Shown in pieces: positions 7,857 to 12,574 of a stretch of DNA of 12,574 nucleotides. Origin of the DNA: Halieaceae bacterium (GTDB taxonomy: Bacteria > Pseudomonadota > Gammaproteobacteria > Pseudomonadales > Halieaceae); contig DOVB01000010.1 in the NCBI GenBank assembly GCA_003520285.1, positions 1 through 12,574 of the forward strand, read 5' to 3'. Within the stretch, counting starts at the first letter, position 1. Every line of letters begins with the position of its first letter. Below the pieces are notes generated by a model that did no database searches, was not told the DNA's origin, and saw only the letters and a list, made by a program, of their open reading frames with translations. The position numbers were made by a program, and so were the translations under genes.

Positions 7857-7868
7857 GGTATTGATACC
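7857..7868. repeat. 12-bp palindrome GGTAT-TG-ATACC just before the regulator start
   Basis: Perfect 5-bp arms surround a TG centre. The palindrome overlaps the end of the AGGGG ribosome site (7854-7858) and ends 2 bases before the ATG at 7871. A protein bound here, or a small hairpin in the mRNA, would block translation or early elongation. It is short enough to occur by chance. Confidence 0.35.
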
Positions 7869-7870
7869 GC

Positions 7871-9013
7871 ATGAATGCGCCTAGCATAGAAGCATTTTCG
7901 AAACTGATAGGATGCTTGTACGATGGCCATATCGAGGAGGATCCATATAACAACTTCCTCTATGGGGTGCGTCAGCTCATCGAGGCTTCGTTTGCCTCTA
8001 TTACCCTTCGTGAGCCCGTGGGTGACGACGGCGGCCTGCTGTTTGTTTCGTGTGACAAACTTCAAAAAACTCTGATAGACGACCACACCAACCCGTACAC
8101 CGATCGCTACTACACCGCCAACCTGATGACTAACCTGCCTTGGGGGCAAGTGGTGACCTTAGACGAGTGCTACCCTTACAGCTCGCTCGAAGAAACCGAC
8201 CTCTATCGTTTCTGTATGGTGCCACTGGACATTCACCACATGATCGGCATGGATTTGCGCAACGCCAACGGCCAGCGCTTTAGTGTTCGCTTTGCCCGGC
8301 CCAAATCAGTGTCTAATTTTGGCTCTGTCGAACGCGATTTTTTGACCCTGTTGTCAACGCATATACAGCGAGCTGTCGCTAATGGCATGCAGCTGATACA
8401 GCTCGACAACGAACGCAAGCTCTATTCAAAAACGATTTCGAAACAGTCTATTGGCATTATCACGCTAGATGAGCGCGGCAAAGTCATCACACGCAATGCG
8501 GTGGCGGATGAGCTCATTCGAGAGAAAGACGGCATTCACATCGTGAATGATCACATCCACCTTGATAGCCAAGCAGCGCGAACCAAACTCAATGGCTACA
8601 TCGAAGAAGTCATGCAAGCGCAACGCGGGCAACAACCTGCGCCAGTCAATGCGCTATCGGTAGATCGACCATCAGGGAAGGCAGATCTCGAAATTCTGAT
8701 CAAGCCAATTATGGTCGACAAGACGGTAGAGCCAAGCCACACGCCTCATATGATGGTGTTTATCAACGGGCCAGAAAAACGGTATGACATCGATATCAGA
8801 TTGTTGATGGCGCTCTATGGGCTGACTCGTGCCGAAGCAATGCTAGCGAAACACATCGCTGAAGGCGCTAATTTAGATCAAGCCGCCGGTGAACTGGGCA
8901 TAGCACGCAATACCGCTCGAGCTCAGCTTCGCTCAATTTTTGCTAAGACCGGTGTGTCACAGCAATCCATGCTTGTGAGTCTGATTCTGAAGAGCCTCGT
9001 GACATTCTCGTAA
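7871..9013 (+). CDS. LuxR-family transcriptional regulator, TeiR-like (putative steroid-responsive)
   Basis: A 380-aa regulator. The C-terminal LuxR/GerE-type helix-turn-helix is at residues 318-377: LTRAEAMLAKHIAEGANLDQ, then AAGELGIARNTARAQLRSIF as the recognition region, then KTGVSQQSMLVSLIL. Residues 190-300 look PAS-like (SIGIITLDERGKVITRNAVA), and 1-175 form an unassigned, possibly GAF-like sensor. No membrane segment or receiver phosphorylation site is seen, so it is probably a cytoplasmic one-component regulator. Length and layout resemble TeiR, the testosterone-inducible LuxR-type regulator of Comamonas testosteroni, and the location between two steroid operons supports a role in their control. 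The ATG has AGGGG 12 bases upstream, a rather long spacing. The 3' end faces the isomerase gene with only 4 bases between stops. The identity of the inducer is unknown, so no gene symbol is given. Confidence 0.75.
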   Translation: MNAPSIEAFSKLIGCLYDGHIEEDPYNNFLYGVRQLIEASFASITLREPVGDDGGLLFVSCDKLQKTLIDDHTNPYTDRYYTANLMTNLPWGQVVTLDECYPYSSLEETDLYRFCMVPLDIHHMIGMDLRNANGQRFSVRFARPKSVSNFGSVERDFLTLLSTHIQRAVANGMQLIQLDNERKLYSKTISKQSIGIITLDERGKVITRNAVADELIREKDGIHIVNDHIHLDSQAARTKLNGYIEEVMQAQRGQQPAPVNALSVDRPSGKADLEILIKPIMVDKTVEPSHTPHMMVFINGPEKRYDIDIRLLMALYGLTRAEAMLAKHIAEGANLDQAAGELGIARNTARAQLRSIFAKTGVSQQSMLVSLILKSLVTFS

Positions 9014-9017
9014 GTCA

Positions 9018-9389
9018 CTATGCGCTACGGGTATTGTCAGGTCCCCAGAATGCTCGCATCATACTGACCTTCCCCTCTTCGTTGAAAGTGAAAACGTCAA
9101 TAATATCCATGTAAGTGGCACTATCCTCTTCACCTAAACGCAGCGTAAATGAAAACGCAGCTTCGTTAGCAGCCAACCTGACGGGGCCTGTCAACTTGGC
9201 CTCCTTCACCGCCTGCAGCGCGAAAGTATAAAATGTCCGGATTGCCTCGTGGCCAGTGATCACCTCGCTGCCGATCGGATCCTCTATTCGCGCGTCTTCG
9301 GCGTATAAATCAAGAATCATAGTGACGTCATCACCGGCTAAACCCGCCATGTAAGTCTCTACTGCCGTGACTGCTGCTGCGTAGTCCAT
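9018..9389 (-). CDS. ksi: Steroid delta-5-3-ketosteroid isomerase (KSI, SnoaL-like fold)
   Basis: Small NTF2/SnoaL-fold enzyme of 123 aa (KSI is about 125). It moves the C5-C6 double bond of 3-keto-5-ene steroids to C4-C5, giving the substrate of the downstream dehydrogenase and hydroxylase. Catalytic residues align with the Comamonas enzyme as I remember it: Y13 (Tyr14), D37 in IEDPIGSE (Asp38, the proton shuttle) and D98 in DIIDVF (Asp99, oxyanion hole). NEAAFSFT and the ending MRAFWG also match. It is the last gene of the minus-strand operon, 12 bases after the Rieske oxygenase, with AGGGG 6 bases before its ATG. Its stop lies 4 bases from the convergent regulator's stop. With the acids and tyrosine in place, a true isomerase is more likely than a generic SnoaL protein. 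Confidence 0.88.
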   Translation of the reverse strand: MDYAAAVTAVETYMAGLAGDDVTMILDLYAEDARIEDPIGSEVITGHEAIRTFYTFALQAVKEAKLTGPVRLAANEAAFSFTLRLGEEDSATYMDIIDVFTFNEEGKVSMMRAFWGPDNTRSA

Positions 9390-9401
9390 ACTCTGCCCCT
9401 G

Positions 9402-10493
9402 TTAAATCGGTAATCCGTCGTCAATGGCGTGGTTGTGGTCAGCCGGCTTATCAACACCCGGTATATAGTGGCACCCATTCACCTCAGCCTGTATTTGCTT
9501 TGCAACATCGGGATCGCTGTAAAACTGGGAATACCATTTACGGCCGATTTTGAAGGGACCATCAGTTTTCAAAGCCATGGGCTGCAAGGCTGGCTGCTTG
9601 TGTCGCCAAATTTGAAAATCTGTAGCAAACGCTTCTAGAGCACCTGCCTGAGTCTGCTTTGCTATCTCAATGTCTTCGGCACTCGGAGTGTCTGATGAAC
9701 CGCGCACAAGACAGCCGTGCCAAGCTTTGATTCGGCCATCCTCGACAGGGGTATTGGCAATCATCTCGTACTGCAGGGTATCGCCCCAAACCTGCTTTGA
9801 TAACAGGACTCCGGGTCCGGTATACCAGGTTGTCGTGTAAAGCTGTACACCCCCGTAAAGTTGCATAATACCGCCCTGGCGCTGTACATAAATATGATCT
9901 TTAGCCTCATTCTCAAAGTAGAGACAGGGCTGACCATGGGTGGGCTCTAGGTGTCGCATGTCCGACATATTGTCGAGAACCTCTTGAGGGTGAACATCTA
10001 GCTCACCCAAATGATCGAGCGCCCAGTGGATCCATTGCGGCTGATCCCACTCTTTCAAGAAAGGTGCACTGTAGGTGGGCTCCGCACCCTGCTCATCGAA
10101 CCACATCATGATACAACCCATATTATCAACGACGGGATAAGATCGAATGGAGGCCGATTTGGGGCAGGGACCGTCGTGATAAGGGATGTCATCTACGTGG
10201 CCTTCACTGCTGTAGCGCCAACCGTGATAAGGACAGCGAATAGAGTCTCCCTCTATTTGATGCCCATTGCGTACAATCATTGCCGAGTCGCTCGCGGTGA
10301 GATGCGTTCCCATATGTTTGCAATACGCATCTAACATTACCGGCCGACCCGATTCGCCGCGATACAAGGCTAAATCACGACCAAAAAATCGCAGCGCCAT
10401 GGGACCTTTGTCGAGCTCACTGCTCTCTGCAACCACGAACCATCCTGTGGGAAAGGTGCGTGGCCCTAATTTGTAGTCGAGTGCCTGTGCCAT
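9402..10493 (-). CDS. kshA: KshA-like Rieske oxygenase, 3-ketosteroid 9-alpha-hydroxylase oxygenase component
   Basis: Rieske non-heme iron oxygenase of 363 aa, slightly shorter than actinobacterial KshA. The [2Fe-2S] ligands are C58 and H60 (CKHMGTHL) plus C87 and H90 (CPYHGW). The mononuclear iron site is the DNMSDMRHLEPTHG segment, with H181 and H186 and the bridging-type D178; the third iron ligand is likely D292 (ATDFQIWRHK). The ending RKWYSQFYSD is typical of KshA. It would hydroxylate C9 of 3-keto-4-ene or 1,4-diene steroids, causing B-ring opening when combined with delta-1 dehydrogenation. AAGGAG lies 6-7 bases upstream of the ATG. It is flanked by echA20 and ksi in one operon. The LEPTH stretch replaces the FFYIH of actinobacterial KshA as I remember it, so this is a diverged subgroup and another steroid position cannot be excluded. 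No KshB reductase is present. Confidence 0.8.
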   Translation of the reverse strand: MAQALDYKLGPRTFPTGWFVVAESSELDKGPMALRFFGRDLALYRGESGRPVMLDAYCKHMGTHLTASDSAMIVRNGHQIEGDSIRCPYHGWRYSSEGHVDDIPYHDGPCPKSASIRSYPVVDNMGCIMMWFDEQGAEPTYSAPFLKEWDQPQWIHWALDHLGELDVHPQEVLDNMSDMRHLEPTHGQPCLYFENEAKDHIYVQRQGGIMQLYGGVQLYTTTWYTGPGVLLSKQVWGDTLQYEMIANTPVEDGRIKAWHGCLVRGSSDTPSAEDIEIAKQTQAGALEAFATDFQIWRHKQPALQPMALKTDGPFKIGRKWYSQFYSDPDVAKQIQAEVNGCHYIPGVDKPADHNHAIDDGLPI

Positions 10494-10509
10494 AAATCTC
10501 TCCTTATTA

Positions 10510-11256
10510 TTAGAACTTAGCGTCTCGCTTCTGTACGAAGGCAGAGCGCGCTTCAGAGGAATCTTTGTGGGTATAGGCTTCCAAAGTAAACCCTTGCTCC
10601 CATCGGTAATTCGCCTCTAGGTTGCCATCTTCAATTCCGGTCAAAGCTTCTTTCGCAAGCTGAATCATCACGCTGCTCTTCTCTGCAATCTGCGCTGCCA
10701 TGGTAAGCGCCGTAGCGCGCAGCTCTGACAAACTGACAACTCGCTCAACGGCACCCAAACGATAGGCTTCCTGTGCGTCAATAAATTGGCCAGTAAAATA
10801 CATATAACGCACTTTCTGCACCGGGAACATTCGAGCCAAATGTGCACCACCGCCCATCGCACCTCGATCGACCTCTGGCACCCCAAATCGTGCGCAATCC
10901 GATGCCACGATGATATCAGCCGCTCCCGCGATCCCGATTCCACCGCCCAAAACAAAGCCATGCAGAGCTACAATGACGGGCTTAGGATTGAGATGTATCG
11001 ATTCGAATGTGTCGTAGTTGCCCTTATTGACCGACACAATCTTATTCGGATCCGCATCAAGCTCTTTGATGTCTACACCCGCGCAAAATCCTTTGCCATC
11101 CGCACGCACCACAATGACGCGAACCTCGTCATTACAACCCAAGGTCTTAATTTCGGCGGCAATAGCGGCCCATTCACTCGAGTTAAATGCATTCACGGGC
11201 GGCTTGTTAAACACCAGCTCTGCAACACCGTCGCTAATCTGAGTTGTAAACGCCAT
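10510..11256 (-). CDS. echA20: EchA20-like crotonase, HIEC-CoA ring hydrolase
   Basis: Crotonase-fold protein of 248 aa. It closely matches remembered EchA20 (Rv3550) in the segments PPVNA (19-23), GFCAGVDIKE (56-65), GFVLGGGIG (100-108), FGVPEVDRGA (124-133) and YRWEQGFT near the C-terminus. In the known pathway EchA20 hydrolytically opens ring D of HIEC-CoA to give COCHEA-CoA, the substrate of IpdAB, whose alpha subunit is at the left end of this window. The glycine-rich loops form the oxyanion hole for the thioester. It starts 18 bases after the ipdC stop, with AGGA about 8 bases upstream, and is followed by the Rieske gene after 16 bases. A plain enoyl-CoA hydratase is the fallback reading, but its partnership with ipdC and the specific motifs make EchA20 more likely. 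Confidence 0.87.
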   Translation of the reverse strand: MAFTTQISDGVAELVFNKPPVNAFNSSEWAAIAAEIKTLGCNDEVRVIVVRADGKGFCAGVDIKELDADPNKIVSVNKGNYDTFESIHLNPKPVIVALHGFVLGGGIGIAGAADIIVASDCARFGVPEVDRGAMGGGAHLARMFPVQKVRYMYFTGQFIDAQEAYRLGAVERVVSLSELRATALTMAAQIAEKSSVMIQLAKEALTGIEDGNLEANYRWEQGFTLEAYTHKDSSEARSAFVQKRDAKF

Positions 11257-11274
11257 AGCTCGTATCCTGTTCGC

Positions 11275-12327
11275 TTATTGTTGTAAGGCCTGAACTCGCG
11301 CTAGCGTCTGCTCTGCCTCAGTCATAATGCGCTCAATGAGTTCTGCCACCAGCGGCAATTCGGTAATCACACCTGCGACCTGCCCGCTTGGAAGAATCCC
11401 TTGAGCAGGATGGCCATTGACCATGGCCTCTTGAATCATCATCGGCGCATTTGCGGCCATCATGGTTTGGCCGAGGGTCAGGTCGGTATTTTTTTGCATC
11501 GCCAATCCCGAACGCAACAGGCCCAGCACAGATACCCCGGTTAACTGACTGAAAGCCAGACCGTTGCGAACTGCCAATGCCAACATCTGAAGCTTCGATG
11601 CCTTTTCAAGTCTCGACAGCAGAGGGTTAAGAATCATGCGCTGCGGGAGACCGTCGAGTTTAGTACTCGTGATTATCTGCTCGGGGGGTGTACTCAAGTA
11701 AACCGCTTTGGTTGCATCCGGCACGGGCGACTCTTGCGTTAACAAAAATCGAGTCCCCATGGCGATACCACAAGCCCCCAGCGCAAGCGCTGCAATCAGA
11801 TCTTGGCCATCACTAAAGCCTCCGGCTGCGACGACCGGCACATCAACCGCGTCTCTGACCTGCTTCAGAAGAATAGAGGTCGCCACCGAGCCCGTATGGC
11901 CACCGCCTTCACCACCTTGAATCACGATGATATCCGCACCCAGCTCAACAGCCTTAACAGCGTGTTTCAAAGCGCCGACGGTAGGCATGCAGAGCACACC
12001 GGCGGCCTTTAACCGCCTTACAGAATCGGCAGACGGAGACCGGCTGTAGCTCACCGCGCGCACATTATTTTGTATGCACAAGTCAATGATCTGCTCGGCA
12101 TGAGGCACGTACATGTGAAAGTTGACGCCAAAATGTGCATCAGTGAGACGCTTGATCTCGCGGATACCGTCTTCGATCTCGGGCAATGTCATCACTGCGC
12201 CGGCGAGAAACCCAAATCCGCCAGCGTTTCCAGTCGCCGCCACCAGTCGCGCATCGGCGACCCAGCCCATCGCGGTCTGGACGATGGGGTAACGGCATCC
12301 TAGCCGCTCCGTTAATGCTGTCTGCAT
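11275..12327 (-). CDS. ipdC: IpdC-like FMN flavoprotein (C/D-ring CoA-ester oxidoreductase)
   Basis: Nitronate-monooxygenase/2-nitropropane-dioxygenase-like TIM barrel of 350 aa (Rv3553 IpdC is about 355). In the known pathway IpdC acts on the 5-hydroxylated HIC-CoA intermediate before EchA20 opens the ring. Motifs in order: PIVQTAMGWVA at 14-24, the FMN phosphate-binding QGGEGGGHTG at 137-146, AAGGFSDG at 167-174, MGTRFLL at 190-196, and a C-terminal segment MMAANAPMM...ILPSGQVAGVI that is specific to the IpdC-like branch rather than to nitronate monooxygenases. It is the first gene of the minus-strand operon. The ATG follows GGGGGG with about 8-base spacing, and a candidate promoter lies about 50 bases upstream. 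The nitronate monooxygenase label, often applied automatically, is probably wrong here. Confidence 0.88.
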   Translation of the reverse strand: MQTALTERLGCRYPIVQTAMGWVADARLVAATGNAGGFGFLAGAVMTLPEIEDGIREIKRLTDAHFGVNFHMYVPHAEQIIDLCIQNNVRAVSYSRSPSADSVRRLKAAGVLCMPTVGALKHAVKAVELGADIIVIQGGEGGGHTGSVATSILLKQVRDAVDVPVVAAGGFSDGQDLIAALALGACGIAMGTRFLLTQESPVPDATKAVYLSTPPEQIITSTKLDGLPQRMILNPLLSRLEKASKLQMLALAVRNGLAFSQLTGVSVLGLLRSGLAMQKNTDLTLGQTMMAANAPMMIQEAMVNGHPAQGILPSGQVAGVITELPLVAELIERIMTEAEQTLARVQALQQ

Positions 12328-12376
12328 GTGGAGACCCCCCGCGTGGTATTCACCGCGCTCGTATTAATGAGTAGGA

Positions 12377-12405
12377 ATTAGAGCCTTTTAGCGGTGCCTT
12401 GTATA
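12377..12405 (-). promoter_or_regulatory. Candidate sigma70-type promoter of the ipdC-echA20-kshA-ksi operon
   Basis: On the minus strand, TATACA (12405-12400) and TCTAAT (12382-12377) are separated by 17 bp. They match the -35 at four of six and the -10 at five of six positions. Transcription would start near 12370, giving a leader of about 43 bases before the ipdC ATG. The -10 hexamer is identical to the one proposed for the regulator gene. Support is visual only. Confidence 0.4.
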
Positions 12406-12444
12406 GGGGTCCTTGTAATTCAAGTGGACGATGCAGAGCCCGCC

Positions 12445-12468
12445 AAAACATTTGCACAGCAATGTTTT
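12445..12468. promoter_or_regulatory. Perfect inverted repeat, candidate operator between divergent genes
   Basis: AAAACATT (12445-12452) and AATGTTTT (12461-12468) are perfect reverse complements separated by 8 bp (TGCACAGC). The repeat lies in the 212-bp divergent gap, about 87 bp upstream of the inferred ipdC transcription start and about 80 bp before the right-hand gene. A weak plus-strand promoter (TTGCAC 12452-12457, AATACT 12475-12480, spacer 17) would overlap its right half. A dimeric regulator could activate ipdC and repress the other gene from here. A terminator is unlikely because no gene ends nearby. Confidence 0.5.
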
Positions 12469-12539
12469 ATCCAGAATACTCGGCAGATCGAACCGATACC
12501 CAAACCAACAATAAATCCATGTCGCGAGCCGAGGTTTCT

Positions 12540-12574
12540 ATGACTGAATTTAGCGCCCCGCATCACACTGCACT
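12540..12574 (+). CDS. 5' end of an unidentified plus-strand gene (partial)
   Basis: An ATG at 12540 preceded by GAGG with 5-base spacing opens a frame reading MTEFSAPHHTA to the window end. An in-frame ATG at 12519 would add seven residues but has no ribosome site. Too little is visible to name the product. Its position, divergent from ipdC across a region with a clear inverted repeat, suggests another steroid catabolism gene or transport/regulatory gene. Confidence 0.45.
   Translation, partial: MTEFSAPHHTA

Noticed and set aside
8999..9018. Rho-independent terminator between the convergent genes
   Set aside because: The stem is only 5 bp with a 10-base loop and there is no T-run on either strand.
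10786..11286. 166-codon plus-strand frame opposite echA20
   Set aside because: Antisense to a clear crotonase gene; low-complexity composition without motifs.
1..12574. Mobile elements, CRISPR arrays, tRNA or rRNA genes
   Set aside because: No transposase or integrase frames, no regularly spaced repeats and no RNA-gene signatures were seen; nearly all of the window is filled by metabolic genes.

Overview
The window holds a steroid (cholesterol, bile acid or androgen type) catabolic island of moderate GC, most likely from a proteobacterium and probably a gammaproteobacterium. Nearly every gene can be matched by motif, length and remembered family sequence to the aerobic 9,10-seco pathway, called tes/scd in Comamonas and Pseudomonas and hsa/ksh/ipd in actinobacteria. 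The organism guess rests on gene content, compact operons and codon style; no rRNA or other taxonomic marker is present.

Layout, left to right: (1) the 5' end of ipdA, a CoA-transferase-like hydrolase subunit, on the minus strand and cut by the window edge. (2) A divergent control region of about 140 bp. (3) A plus-strand block: fadD3 (HIP-CoA synthetase), tesB/hsaC (extradiol dioxygenase), tesA2/hsaA (3-HSA hydroxylase), tesD/hsaD (C-C hydrolase), tesE/hsaE (hydratase), tesF/hsaG (acylating aldehyde dehydrogenase) and tesG/hsaF (aldolase). (4) A LuxR-type regulator on the plus strand, resembling TeiR in architecture. (5) A minus-strand operon read from ipdC through echA20 and a KshA-like Rieske oxygenase to a ketosteroid isomerase. 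(6) A 212-bp divergent intergenic region with a perfect 8+8 inverted repeat, followed by the first codons of another plus-strand gene.

How the genes fit together: the isomerase forms the 3-keto-4-ene steroid. The KshA-like oxygenase 9-alpha-hydroxylates it, which with a delta-1-dehydrogenase (not in the window) opens ring B to give 3-HSA. TesA2, TesB and TesD then hydroxylate, cleave and hydrolyse ring A, releasing HIP (rings C/D) and a C6 dienoate. TesE, TesG and TesF turn the dienoate into pyruvate and propionyl-CoA. FadD3 activates HIP; IpdC, EchA20 and IpdA (with an IpdB outside the window) carry out the C/D-ring steps. The flavin reductase partner of TesA2, the KshB reductase, KstD and IpdB are not in the window.

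No mobile element, CRISPR, tRNA or rRNA was seen. The enzymology is known in outline. The less described material is regulatory: the inverted repeat at 12445-12468, a hairpin before tesF, a small palindrome at the regulator's start codon, and the mixing of A/B-ring and C/D-ring genes within single operons.
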